Made by a program: the position numbers and the translations under genes | NCBI GenBank assembly: GCA_047617985.1 | Contig: JBLGBS010000020.1 | Location: 1 to 14,537 of the forward strand | Length of the DNA: 14,537 bases | Reading direction: 5' to 3' | DNA from: SW-4-43-9 sp047617985 | GTDB taxonomy: Archaea > Nanohalarchaeota > Nanosalinia > Nanosalinales > Nanosalinaceae | Notes under the pieces: model-generated | Database searches by the model: none | Told to the model about the DNA's origin: nothing | What the model saw: only the letters and a program-made list of their open reading frames with translations | Shown here: positions 1 to 6,593 of the stretch, in pieces | How positions within the stretch are numbered: the first letter of the stretch is position 1 | Layout: each line of letters begins with the position of its first letter

Positions 1-134
1 GTCCGGGTATCAGAGTATTCAACTTCTGAAGGGGTGCTCGTATCGTTAGAATTATCATTCTGTGCTGGTTCAGCTGCGTGGAGACATCCGGAAGCTACAA
101 CAATGAAGCCTAGGAGAAAGATTTCAAATTTCAT
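1..134 (-). CDS. Partial secreted lipoprotein (N-terminus only)
   Basis: This gene runs off the left edge of the window; only about the first 44 residues are visible. The frame from the ATG at 134 is open to base 1 and begins MKFEIFLLGFIVVASGCLHA. This shows a short basic start, a hydrophobic segment (residues about 4-15) and a lipobox-like VASGC with the Cys at residue 17. After it comes a Ser/Thr/Asn/Glu-rich linker typical of the membrane-proximal part of archaeal lipoproteins. The protein is therefore probably exported and lipid-anchored, with its functional domain outside the window. A TATA-like box at 155-164 lies about 26 bp before the ATG, which fits a leaderless transcript. The function cannot be told from the anchor alone. 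Confidence 0.7.
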   Translation of the reverse strand, partial: MKFEIFLLGFIVVASGCLHAAEPAQNDNSNDTSTPSEVEYSDTR

Positions 135-154
135 ACAGATTGTTTCGGTTCCGA

Positions 155-164
155 GGTTTTAACC
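155..164. promoter_or_regulatory. Shared divergent TATA box
   Basis: GGTTTTAACC is nearly its own reverse complement. Its centre is about 26 bp from the lipoprotein ATG (134, minus) and about 27 bp from the DoxX-like ATG (187, plus). One archaeal TATA element could therefore serve both leaderless genes. The spacing is seen directly; the promoter role is inferred. Confidence 0.5.
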
Positions 165-186
165 CTTTCCATCACCAAATGAATAC

Positions 187-561
187 ATGGATTTCAGAAA
201 AACTCTGGAAAAACGGCAGGAAATGTTTCCGGTCTACGGCTTAGGTATTTTCATGCTAGTAGCCGGTCTTTCCAAGTTCGTTATCCTAGATCTCTGGCTC
301 GGCTACGAACCAAGGTTTCTCGTAGAGCTAGTTCCGCTGACAGCAAGACAGCTGACAATGTTTGGAGGTTTATTTGAAGCGTCTCTAGGCCTTGCGCTTC
401 TATCAGGGAGAAAAACCTTCTATGTTTCATTGGGGGTTGCTGTTTACCTGTTTGCGATAACTTTACAGCTTGTCAGTTTCGGGCTCTGGGATCTGGCGAT
501 TAGGGACTTCGGACTGACGCTTTACGCTTTGAGTGTGGCAGTTTGGAACTACGGTCGATAA
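187..561 (+). CDS. DoxX-like small integral membrane protein
   Basis: A 124-residue protein with four probable membrane segments, at about residues 15-34, 55-73, 78-98 and 103-120. The first ends in GLSKF. The pattern resembles the DoxX/MauE-type four-helix family, members of which are linked to redox or thiol chemistry in membranes, but the family is broad and the role here is unknown. The ATG at 187 is supported by the TATA-like box about 27 bp upstream, which would give a leaderless transcript. It is transcribed away from the lipoprotein and lies 48 bp before the PadR-like gene, which has its own promoter. Membrane protein is a firm call; the DoxX-like assignment is tentative. Confidence 0.6.
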   Translation: MDFRKTLEKRQEMFPVYGLGIFMLVAGLSKFVILDLWLGYEPRFLVELVPLTARQLTMFGGLFEASLGLALLSGRKTFYVSLGVAVYLFAITLQLVSFGLWDLAIRDFGLTLYALSVAVWNYGR

Positions 562-578
562 TGACTTTATGGTAACAA

Positions 579-588
579 TTATATTATT
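579..588 (+). promoter_or_regulatory. TATA box for PadR-like gene
   Basis: TTATATTATT is centred about 26 bp before the ATG at 610, the expected distance for a leaderless archaeal transcript. No SD sequence is evident in the intervening bases. Confidence 0.5.
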
Positions 589-609
589 TGGATGATAGAG
601 TAGAATCGT

Positions 610-1014
610 ATGTCTACAGAACGAGATGAAAGCTCTTATAGCGTAGATTTGAACCTTCTCGACCATGGTAATAAAGATTTGATAGTTTTGACCTCGATAG
701 CGGAAATTCAGGAAGAAAAAGGCTATGCCAGCGGGATTGATGTAGAAGAATTTCTTGAAGAGAGGTTTAACAAAAATTGGAGTTCAGGTAAGCTGTATCC
801 AATCCTGCACGATCTAAATGATGACGGATATCTTAATTTAAAGGAAAACACTTCCACAAAAGATTATACTCTCACAGAAGAAGGCTTTGAAAGACTTGGA
901 GATGAAATAGATAATCTTCTGGAAACTGCCTATGTACTGGGACAGACATACGATGATATAGGAGAAAAACCGAGTGAAGTAGACCCGGTAAAACGCTTAC
1001 TGAATGATGATTAA
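610..1014 (+). CDS. PadR-like winged-helix transcriptional regulator
   Basis: A 134-residue acidic protein with a winged helix-turn-helix over about residues 20-100. The recognition-helix and wing segment WSSGKLYPILHDLNDDGYLN (residues 57-76), followed by YTLTEEGFERL, is the characteristic PadR pattern (GTLYPILxxLexxGL ... YxLTexG). PadR proteins are DNA-binding dimers, often repressors that respond to small ligands or stress. Here the usual Gly-Thr before LYP is Gly-Lys. The C-terminal part (about 100-134) is short, so this is a minimal one-helix dimerisation version. It has its own TATA box, so autoregulation or control of the adjacent membrane protein is possible but not shown. It ends two bases short of the convergent tRNA-His. 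Confidence 0.8.
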   Translation: MSTERDESSYSVDLNLLDHGNKDLIVLTSIAEIQEEKGYASGIDVEEFLEERFNKNWSSGKLYPILHDLNDDGYLNLKENTSTKDYTLTEEGFERLGDEIDNLLETAYVLGQTYDDIGEKPSEVDPVKRLLNDD

Positions 1015-1016
1015 AG

Positions 1017-1091
1017 GGCGGAGGGCGGGATTTGAACCCGCGTCCCGACCGCCACAAGGTCGGAGTATAGACCAGCTAACCTACCTCCACC
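1017..1091 (-). tRNA. tRNA-His (GTG)
   Basis: Read on the minus strand, the acceptor strand GTGGAGG (1090-1084) pairs with CCTCCGC (1024-1018). An extra 5' G at 1091 (G-1) faces C73 at 1017, the hallmark of tRNA-His. The anticodon stem CGACC/GGTCG encloses the loop TTGTGGC with anticodon GTG. The T arm is GCGGG-TTCAAAT-CCCGC. The next bases are C then T, so CCA is not encoded and must be added after transcription. The D-arm pairing looks weak. Confidence 0.95.
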
Positions 1092-1096
1092 ATAAG

Positions 1097-1130
1097 CTTG
1101 TGAGAACTATTGGGGCATGAAGTTTTAATA
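1097..1130 (-). promoter_or_regulatory. tRNA-His promoter: TATA plus CACAAG start motif
   Basis: On the minus strand a TATA-like TATTAAAAC (1130-1122) is followed, with its centre about 24 bp upstream, by CACAAG (1102-1097), which ends five bases before G-1. The same pairing of a TATA box and a CACARG motif occurs upstream of the other two tRNA genes in the window. The motif probably marks the transcription start of a short 5' leader that RNase P removes. Confidence 0.5.
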
Positions 1131-1280
1131 TTGGTTTTATCAGTGGGTGTTCACGTCATCATCTCTCTTGTCGAGATCAGACGATGTCATTACCTCATCA
1201 TCTAATTTTAACTGGTTGTAGAAGAATTAAAAATAGAGATGGCGGGATTTCTCTCCACTTGAGGAAAAACTTTGCGAATA

Positions 1281-1290
1281 CTTTTAATTT
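1281..1290 (+). promoter_or_regulatory. TATA box for pilin-adhesin
   Basis: CTTTTAATTT is centred about 25 bp before the ATG at 1310. It supports a leaderless start there rather than at an in-frame ATG at 1184, and the 1310 start also places the class III signal peptide at the N-terminus. I see no gene in 1092-1309 apart from this and the tRNA-His promoter. Confidence 0.55.
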
Positions 1291-1309
1291 CAAAATACAA
1301 TCTGGCTTT

Positions 1310-2707
1310 ATGACACCCCCTTTGTCTAAACACTCTAAAGGTATTTCTCCGCTGATAGCTGGCGTTATGCTTATTGCTTTTGTTATAAGCCTGGCAACGA
1401 TTTCGGGCCCGTTCTTTACTAATATAATAAGTCAGCAGACAGATGAAGTGTCTGAAAGCTATGGAAACGTTGAATCTATTGCGAACTCAAGAGTTTCGAT
1501 AGAAAGTCTGGATTACAATGATTCTTCAGGGAATTACACTGTTACAGTAGTGAACTCTGGAAACGCACCGGTTGAAAATCTTACTTTTACTCTTATAGGC
1601 GATACTCCTGTCCAAAAAAGAGTAAATACAGAGCTGGACGAAGGAGAGATAGAGGTCGTGGAACTTAAATCTGAGAACAGGAGCTCAGAGACGTCTTTAA
1701 GAGTGGATTCTTCAGGTTCCGCCTCGGATGAGACAGATTTAGATTCTATCTCGGATTCGGGAGGTCAGGAAGAGAGCAACAGTGTAGCCCGGCCTGTAGC
1801 TGAAACCTTGTCAGCCACATCAATCTCAACCTCAAGTGCAACCCTTGAAGGTAATGTAACTCAGACAGGAGGGGAAACGCCTCAAGTATACTTTAACTGG
1901 AGCCAGACAGGTTCAGGTCTGGATAACCAAGTAAGCTCCGGATCTACAGCCGGTACATTTTCAGAAGAAATTACAGGACTATCATCAGGTACTTCATACG
2001 AGTTTATAGCTGTAGCGGGTAACTCTGCTGGTCAGGTAAATGGTTCTGTAGAAACCTTTACGACCGATACAAACGAGGTTACAGGGGCTGCTCTTGAGGA
2101 CTGGTCAGGATCCTCCCTAAATTCGGGGCCGGATTTCTCCACACAGAGCTTTGAAGAGTCTCTACCGGCTTCTTCGCCTTACACGACTTTGTCAAGACCT
2201 TCGTGGAGTCAGAGCGATGGAGGTTCTGTTTCCTTTGATGGCGGGGTAGCCAGGTTTAATCCTGAAAGAACTGCTTTAATGGATCTCTCATCTAAATCTG
2301 TTTCAACGCCTGTAACTGTTGAATTCAGATGGAAATCTAATTCAGCTCAGTCTGCCGCCACAAACTTCATAGTGCTGGCTGAATCCGGGACGACAGCAGG
2401 TTCGGATATTTCCGGTTACTCTATAACCCCTAAATCAGGTGCTGGTAATGACATAGAGTACTACAGGTGGGATGATGGTTCCGAGGTAGATCTTGCGGAG
2501 TATGATAATGCCTGGAGCCGGGACTCCGATTTCCACACATTCAAAATCGAAATAGATAGCTCCGGAACTCACACTATCTACTTTGATGGATCACAGCTTG
2601 GGACTGTCACCGATTCAACCTATACAAACCTGAATAAGGCTGGTTTGTCAGGTTACCAGAGAAATGGAGATGCTGATATAGAGATCGACTGGTGGAAAAT
2701 TTACTAG
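1310..2707 (+). CDS. Type IV pilin-like adhesin with FN3-like and jelly-roll domains
   Basis: A 465-residue surface protein. The N-terminus has a short charged leader and a prepilin peptidase site, SKHSKG|ISPLIAGV (cut expected after Gly11), followed by a hydrophobic helix (about 12-35). This is the archaeal Pilin_N arrangement. Residues about 60-100 form the beta-rich pilin head. An acidic Ser/Thr-rich linker (about 130-162) leads to a fibronectin-III-like domain (about 165-252, with the LSSGTSYEFIAVAGNSAG signature). The C-terminal 200 residues (about 265-465) look like a LamG/concanavalin-type jelly roll ending in DIEIDWWKIY. Seven or so N-x-S/T sequons suggest N-glycosylation. Ordinary archaeal pilins are about 120-200 residues, so this is a pilin carrying a binding head. 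The likely role is adhesion to a surface, sugar or host cell; this is inference. A longer start at 1184 would bury the signal peptide. Confidence 0.8.
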   Translation: MTPPLSKHSKGISPLIAGVMLIAFVISLATISGPFFTNIISQQTDEVSESYGNVESIANSRVSIESLDYNDSSGNYTVTVVNSGNAPVENLTFTLIGDTPVQKRVNTELDEGEIEVVELKSENRSSETSLRVDSSGSASDETDLDSISDSGGQEESNSVARPVAETLSATSISTSSATLEGNVTQTGGETPQVYFNWSQTGSGLDNQVSSGSTAGTFSEEITGLSSGTSYEFIAVAGNSAGQVNGSVETFTTDTNEVTGAALEDWSGSSLNSGPDFSTQSFEESLPASSPYTTLSRPSWSQSDGGSVSFDGGVARFNPERTALMDLSSKSVSTPVTVEFRWKSNSAQSAATNFIVLAESGTTAGSDISGYSITPKSGAGNDIEYYRWDDGSEVDLAEYDNAWSRDSDFHTFKIEIDSSGTHTIYFDGSQLGTVTDSTYTNLNKAGLSGYQRNGDADIEIDWWKIY

Positions 2708-2759
2708 CAGGTACTTTTCTCTCCCTCTGCTTTTTCACTCTCCGGATCAAACTTTACCT

Positions 2760-3530
2760 ATGAATATCCTGATAACCGGAGGGGCAAACGGTATAGGGAA
2801 GAGGACAGCTCTTGAACTGATACAGAAAGGTCACAGCGTCAAAGTTCTAGATAATGATGGAGAGGCACTTGAAAAACTTGATGAAGGTATTGAAACCTTC
2901 CATGGCGATGTTAGAGATAAGAATGATCTAGAGGAAGCAGTTCGGCACTTCGAAGTAGAGGTGTTGGTTAACTCCGCGGGTTACCAGAAACAGGGATCTG
3001 TTGAAGATATGGATATTGAGAACTTCAGAGAGCATTTCGAAACTAATCTAATTGGAACGGTTAATGCGGTTAAAACCTGTCTCGAATCAGTCAGAAGATC
3101 GAACGGCAGAATAATCAACATGTCTTCCATCGCAGGTAAAACCGGTTTAAGGTATTTATCCGCCTACTGTGGGAGTAAACACGCTGTAGAAGGTTTTTCC
3201 GATTCACTGAGAATGGAGCTGAAAGATTCTAAGGTCGATGTGGTAATAGTTGAGCCTGGGCCTATTAAGACAGGTTTCAACGAGAAAGGTAGAGACCATC
3301 TAAGAAACTTCGTACCCGGTTCCCGCTACTCTGGCGATTACTCGAAAAAACTGGATACTCCGGTTGAAGGGGTTAAAACCGAGAAAGCTGCGAAGAAAGT
3401 AGTTAAAGCCGTTGAATCAAAGAAACCGAAGACTCGGTATACAGTTACGAAGGAAGCGTTTTTCGTCCGGAAATTCAAACGGTTCTTCCCGGATCGGTTA
3501 TGGGACAAACTGATTATAGGTCAGCAGTAG
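2760..3530 (+). CDS. Short-chain dehydrogenase/reductase (SDR)
   Basis: A 256-residue classical SDR with a complete motif set: the nucleotide-binding TGGANGIG at residues 6-13, an acidic Asp31 after the second strand (suggesting NAD(H) over NADP(H)), NSAG at 71-74, Asn96, catalytic Ser123 (MSSIAG), Tyr136 and Lys140 (YCGSK), and the PGPIKT loop at 167-171. It is an oxidoreductase acting on an alcohol or carbonyl substrate that cannot be named from sequence. The C-terminal basic tail (about 215-250, with KFKRFFP) resembles the tail of SDRs that act on lipid or sphingosine-like substrates and may touch the membrane. No clear TATA box lies at the leaderless distance. The gene ends only four bases before the 13-bp repeat that marks the proposed island border. 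Confidence 0.9.
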   Translation: MNILITGGANGIGKRTALELIQKGHSVKVLDNDGEALEKLDEGIETFHGDVRDKNDLEEAVRHFEVEVLVNSAGYQKQGSVEDMDIENFREHFETNLIGTVNAVKTCLESVRRSNGRIINMSSIAGKTGLRYLSAYCGSKHAVEGFSDSLRMELKDSKVDVVIVEPGPIKTGFNEKGRDHLRNFVPGSRYSGDYSKKLDTPVEGVKTEKAAKKVVKAVESKKPKTRYTVTKEAFFVRKFKRFFPDRLWDKLIIGQQ

Positions 3531-3534
3531 AAAG

Positions 3535-3547
3535 TTTGCGAGAGCGA
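3535..3547. repeat. Distal attachment-site-like copy of tRNA-Leu 3' end
   Basis: TTTGCGAGAGCGA matches 6458-6470 exactly and in the same orientation. The following bases diverge from the tRNA (TGCAAGAGCCC against GGATTTGAACCC), although some resemblance to the T arm persists. Confidence 0.6.
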
Positions 3548-3719
3548 TGCAAGAGCCCAGTAGTGGAGCGTTTGCCGATATAAGCACTCTTAATCTAACC
3601 AAGATTTAAGTAGTCTACCGGCATAATTGGCGGATAGGGCTGTTCCGTTTTGAATGAAAGAGAAAATCTGGTATTCAACTGTTGATGACATAAAGAAGAT
3701 TCATTCTTTGTCGATTGGT

Positions 3720-4406
3720 TTAAGAGAACGAATCTTCTGGAAGGCGTTCAATCTCCCAGTTCTCTTGAGGTTCAGAATATTCTATCCAAAATATTCTTTC
3801 ACCTTTGAATCTGTCTTTGAAACTTGCTATGACCGATCCATAGTTGTAATGATAATCTGTATCAGGATGAGTTAGATATAGAATTTTTGCTATGTCTCTA
3901 ATCTCTAACTCGATTACTGTACTACCATCTGAGCTGTTTTTCACATTATTCTTCTTGACCTCTGCGGCAAAAATGTTGGACTTGCTGTCGTTTTCCTTGT
4001 CACTACGTTCATGGATAAGTATATCAGACCTCATTCCATTCTGATATTTTAGTTTATTGTAGGTTACGTCTCTTACCTTCTTTATTGAGTTTTTGTCTCT
4101 ATTATCAGGTCGTAATTTTATTTGGTAATTATTATCCTTGAACTTCCACAGACGATTCCTCATCTTTTCAAAAACTTTCTTTCTGTTTGTTGTGCTTTTG
4201 GAATCGCTCCCTTTTTTGTTGTATTCCCTGTCTAAGTCTATGTTTTTCTGGTCTATCTCTAGTTTGTCATATAGAATTCTGGCTAAATGGAACGTAACTG
4301 CCTCTTCCTGAGCGTTTATATCTATCAAGTGTTCGTGTTGTTCGTTCAGTTCTTCAAACGATGCTTCAATCGCTAACGTAATTTTGTTTTTACACCTATC
4401 TGACAT
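3720..4406 (-). CDS. PD-(D/E)XK nuclease-like protein
   Basis: A 228-residue protein with the layout of a PD-(D/E)XK nuclease fold: an N-terminal helix with paired glutamates (INAQEEAVTFHLARIL, about 30-45), LDREYNKKG (58-66), Asp128 in RSDILIHER, and the E-x-K pair Glu149/Lys151 in FAAEVKKN. After it comes a helix (IRDIAKILYLTHP) and a final strand ending WIEYS. The residues are consistent with metal-dependent DNA cleavage, but this family also includes uncharacterised proteins next to restriction or defence genes, so activity is not certain. The ATG at 4406 has a strong SD (AGGTGA, 4411-4416) lying in the 12-base gap after the upstream Mrr-like gene, so the two are probably co-transcribed and jointly translated. 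The sequence is lysine-rich compared with core genes in the window, as expected for acquired DNA. Confidence 0.6.
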   Translation of the reverse strand: MSDRCKNKITLAIEASFEELNEQHEHLIDINAQEEAVTFHLARILYDKLEIDQKNIDLDREYNKKGSDSKSTTNRKKVFEKMRNRLWKFKDNNYQIKLRPDNRDKNSIKKVRDVTYNKLKYQNGMRSDILIHERSDKENDSKSNIFAAEVKKNNVKNSSDGSTVIELEIRDIAKILYLTHPDTDYHYNYGSVIASFKDRFKGERIFWIEYSEPQENWEIERLPEDSFS

Positions 4407-4418
4407 TTTCTCACCTGT

Positions 4419-6149
4419 TTAGATTTTGGCTTCGTTTAGGTATTTTTCCATCTCTTTTTGGAGCTTATTCTTATCCCAAAGTTCTACCTTTGATTCTCTT
4501 GCTAGTTCTTTAGCGGAGGAAGTGAATCCTGAAGTACCTATCACTAGTCCTCTATCCCCGTCATAGTAGTCTATTGCTGTGTTAACTTCTTGAACTGCTG
4601 AATTGCTGACGTTATTCTGATGGTGTTTAGCCTGGATCACTAGTTTTTCATGAGCTTTCTTAGCTATCAGGTCTGCTCCCTGATCATTTGAACCAGTAGT
4701 GACTTTTGCCCGATAACCCATTTTATCGAACAGATCGGCTAGGAAATCTTCGAACTCTAGACCATTTAGTTCTTCTAGGTCGCCGAGAGAAACCCTGTCT
4801 TTCTCAATATTCTCTAGCAATTTTCTTTCCTCGCTTTCTAATTCGTTGATTTTGGAATCTGAACTGCCTGATTCTTTTTCTGTGATGCCTAAGTTTTCTT
4901 CGAACTGTTCGAGTTCTTTTTCCTCTCGCTTTTCTTTGAAAGTTTGCTCGACGTCGATTTCTATTTTGTCTTTCCAGTATCCGAGTATTTCGGCTAGATA
5001 TGCTCTTTGAACTTTGTTTCCTTTACCGAACTCAAGGACGAAGGCTTCTATGTAATCTTCGTATTCTTCTGGGTTGTGGAGCTGTAGGAGTTCTTTTAAC
5101 GCATTTTTCTCTTTCTCTTCTACTGTTTCTTCGATAGCGTCTTGAAGCAGGTTTTCTGATATTTCGAGTTCTTCTCTTTTTTCTATGGATTTTTTCAGTT
5201 TCCGGATTTGGTCTGAATTGCCTCTGCCGTGGTTTTCTGCGAGTTTTTCGACATAGCTCTTCACAACTTCTTTTTTCTTGTCTTTGACTTTCTCCTTCAA
5301 TTCTTCTATACCGTCTTTGAAATCTTCAGTGTCCTCAGTATCTTGTAGCTCGTCTATTAACTCCATAATTTCTGTTTCTGAATCTATATAGCCAGTATTT
5401 TTCAATTCCTCTGCATCTTTTCTCCATTTTTCAAAATCTTTTCTATATCTGCTATTCTTCCTATTTTTCCTGATTTCTTCTCTTATTTTGTCAGAAAATT
5501 TGTCGTCTAAATCTGGCAGATAGATAGTTTCCTCCCCAATTTCAAGTTCTATAGTTGGGTAATCCATTATTTCCCAAAGCTTTGTTCTAACTGAGACTGC
5601 TTCGCCCCAATCAATATTTTGCTTCTTTGATAGACGCACTCTTTGAAGCCCTATTTCAAGCAATAGAGGGAAGTAGCTGTGTTTGTATTCGAAGTTTAGA
5701 TTTAGTATATCCGCACCTCTCTCTTTTATGACTACTAAATCCATTTCTTCTGAGCTTCTGTTGGCTTCCATAAGTGCAGATTTATCTGGTTGTTCTAGAG
5801 GATAAGTTTTACCGACAGTTACAGAAGATGGGTATTTTTGTGCTAAAGCTTTTGCCAAGAATCTTTCTTTTCTTCTACCATCTGCTTGAAGTTTGAATAA
5901 AGAAATTCCGCCTAGCCATAGCACCCAAGCTCCAAGGAACAGGTTAAGAATCGGTGTAAAGACCCAAGTAATCAAGATGAGGACTGTGATATAGGCAGTT
6001 TTCTTTCCAGAAAGGACTCTTTCGATTAGACGTCTCAAACTTAGGTAAGGAAGAAATATAGGTGTCAAGAAAAGGACTTTCCAACCTGATTCTGTATACA
6101 AGCCTGAAACTTTTTCTCTGAACTGTTTTTCGGCTTTTCTCTCAGCCAT
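4419..6149 (-). CDS. Membrane-anchored Mrr-like restriction endonuclease
   Basis: A 576-residue protein in three parts. The N-terminus (about 24-86) contains hydrophobic segments, probably two membrane passes (about 51-85) and perhaps a re-entrant one before them. The middle (about 225-460) is highly charged and rich in Lys/Glu, with predicted long helices or coiled coil. The C-terminal 111 residues (from about 466) form an Mrr-type endonuclease domain: FEDFLADLFDKMGYRAKVTT, then GADLI with catalytic Asp493, and VIQAKHH with the Q-x-K motif Gln506/Lys508. Mrr-like enzymes cut modified or foreign DNA (type IV restriction). Joining such a domain to a membrane anchor suggests action at the cell envelope, possibly against incoming DNA; this is inference. 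A TATA-like box at 6171-6179 lies about 26 bp before the ATG. The PD-(D/E)XK gene follows in the same unit. Confidence 0.75.
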   Translation of the reverse strand: MAERKAEKQFREKVSGLYTESGWKVLFLTPIFLPYLSLRRLIERVLSGKKTAYITVLILITWVFTPILNLFLGAWVLWLGGISLFKLQADGRRKERFLAKALAQKYPSSVTVGKTYPLEQPDKSALMEANRSSEEMDLVVIKERGADILNLNFEYKHSYFPLLLEIGLQRVRLSKKQNIDWGEAVSVRTKLWEIMDYPTIELEIGEETIYLPDLDDKFSDKIREEIRKNRKNSRYRKDFEKWRKDAEELKNTGYIDSETEIMELIDELQDTEDTEDFKDGIEELKEKVKDKKKEVVKSYVEKLAENHGRGNSDQIRKLKKSIEKREELEISENLLQDAIEETVEEKEKNALKELLQLHNPEEYEDYIEAFVLEFGKGNKVQRAYLAEILGYWKDKIEIDVEQTFKEKREEKELEQFEENLGITEKESGSSDSKINELESEERKLLENIEKDRVSLGDLEELNGLEFEDFLADLFDKMGYRAKVTTGSNDQGADLIAKKAHEKLVIQAKHHQNNVSNSAVQEVNTAIDYYDGDRGLVIGTSGFTSSAKELARESKVELWDKNKLQKEMEKYLNEAKI

Positions 6150-6170
6150 AAACTAGTTATTATAATCAAA

Positions 6171-6179
6171 GAATTATAC
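6171..6179 (-). promoter_or_regulatory. TATA-like box for Mrr-like gene
   Basis: GTATAATTC on the minus strand is centred about 26 bp before the ATG at 6149, fitting a leaderless start. It overlaps the end of the small ORF at 6174-6374. Confidence 0.4.
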
Positions 6180-6374
6180 ATTTTGGTCAGTATCTTTAAT
6201 CAATTCTTGCATAAACTCGTTAACCTCGTTAAAGACCTCTTGTTTTCCGATATCTCGGTTTTTGACTAGGTATTCGAGCCCTTTCTGGTGGCTTTTGACT
6301 TTGATTTTCTGTTCTTCTGAATGTACAGTCTGTAGTTGTTTGCCGTATCTCTTTGAGGGGAGAAAGCATGTCAC
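6174..6374 (-). CDS. Small charged protein of unknown function
   Basis: A possible 66-residue protein from a GTG start at 6374. The first 17 residues look unlike the rest. From about residue 18 on (HSEEQKIKVKSHQKGLEYLV and onwards) it is helical and charged. It is not recognised. It sits between tRNA-Leu and the Mrr-like gene, just inside the proposed island border, so it may be a regulator or antitoxin-like partner, or a 5'-truncated remnant. No good SD or leaderless promoter was found for the GTG. Confidence that it is a gene is modest. Confidence 0.35.
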   Translation of the reverse strand: MTCFLPSKRYGKQLQTVHSEEQKIKVKSHQKGLEYLVKNRDIGKQEVFNEVNEFMQELIKDTDQNV

Positions 6375-6404
6375 ATTATAGGCAGATGCGGTAGAAAGTA
6401 AAAA

Positions 6405-6449
6405 TAGCTGGAATAAGGGTTCTCTAGAGCCTTCAGGTATTGCCAGCTA
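6405..6449. repeat. Imperfect inverted repeat next to tRNA-Leu 3' end
   Basis: TAGCTGG (6405-6411) pairs with CCAGCTA (6443-6449). The stem continues as AATA/TATT with one bulged G, then AAGG/CCTT around the palindrome CTCTAGAG. It could fold as a long hairpin on either strand. It lies ten bases beyond the tRNA-Leu discriminator, inside the proposed island. It might be a terminator-like or recombination-associated structure; its role is unknown. Confidence 0.5.
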
Positions 6450-6457
6450 CTAAGGTA

Positions 6458-6470
6458 TTTGCGAGAGCGA
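6458..6470. repeat. Attachment-site-like repeat at tRNA-Leu 3' end
   Basis: TTTGCGAGAGCGA covers the 3' acceptor strand, discriminator and three T-stem bases of tRNA-Leu, plus two bases of flank. An exact direct copy lies at 3535-3547. Confidence 0.6.
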
Positions 6471-6542
6471 GGATTTGAACCCCGGAACCTCTACAGGACA
6501 GCGCCCTCAACGCTGCGCCTTTGACCACTTGGCTACCCTCGC
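6460..6542 (-). tRNA. tRNA-Leu (GAG), probable integration target
   Basis: Minus strand: the acceptor GCGAGGG (6542-6536) pairs with CTCTCGC (6467-6461), with A73 at 6460. The anticodon stem CAGCG/CGCTG encloses the loop TTGAGGG with anticodon GAG. A long variable arm of the leucine type follows. The T arm is CGGGG-TTCAAAT-CCTCG. CCA is not encoded. Its 3' end forms one copy of the direct repeat bounding the island. Confidence 0.95.
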
Positions 6543-6550
6543 GTTGGAAG

Positions 6551-6585
6551 CCTGTGAATGGTTTTCGGTCGGCTATTTTTTTAAC
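6551..6585 (-). promoter_or_regulatory. tRNA-Leu promoter: TATA plus CACAGG start motif
   Basis: On the minus strand GTTAAAAAAATA (6585-6574) is followed by CACAGG (6556-6551), with the TATA centre about 24 bp before the motif. CACAGG starts 14 bases before the tRNA, exactly as for tRNA-Glu. The TATA lies eight bases past the stop codon of the unknown gene upstream. Confidence 0.55.
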
Positions 6586-6593
6586 TGGTTTGT

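Larger units (their letters stand above)
3535..6470. mobile_element. Putative small genomic island integrated at tRNA-Leu
   Basis: The last 11 bases of tRNA-Leu (including the discriminator) plus two flanking bases, TTTGCGAGAGCGA, occur at 6458-6470 and again in the same orientation at 3535-3547. This is the classic result of integration at a tRNA 3' end, where the repeat regenerates the tRNA. The interval contains three minus-strand ORFs: a PD-(D/E)XK-like protein, a membrane-anchored Mrr-like protein and a small ORF. By eye they are more A+T-rich and lysine-rich than their neighbours. No integrase is inside, so the element would be degenerate or mobilised in trans. Bases 3548-3719 hold no convincing gene. 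The repeat is exact, but at 13 bp short for an att core, so the island call is an inference. Confidence 0.55.

Noticed and set aside
1241..1250. GGCGGGATTT upstream of the pilin matches part of the tRNA-His T arm (1025-1034), perhaps a second attachment site.
   Set aside because: Only ten bases match, the match is not at the tRNA 3' end, and there is no island-like content between the copies.
1184..1309. An in-frame N-terminal extension of the pilin gene from an ATG at 1184.
   Set aside because: It would put 42 residues before the class III signal peptide. A TATA box at 1281-1290 supports the start at 1310.
3654..3875. A plus-strand ORF of 73 codons beginning MKEKIWYSTV.
   Set aside because: Most of it is antisense to the well-supported nuclease-like gene at 3720-4406. 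It has no SD and no recognisable domain.
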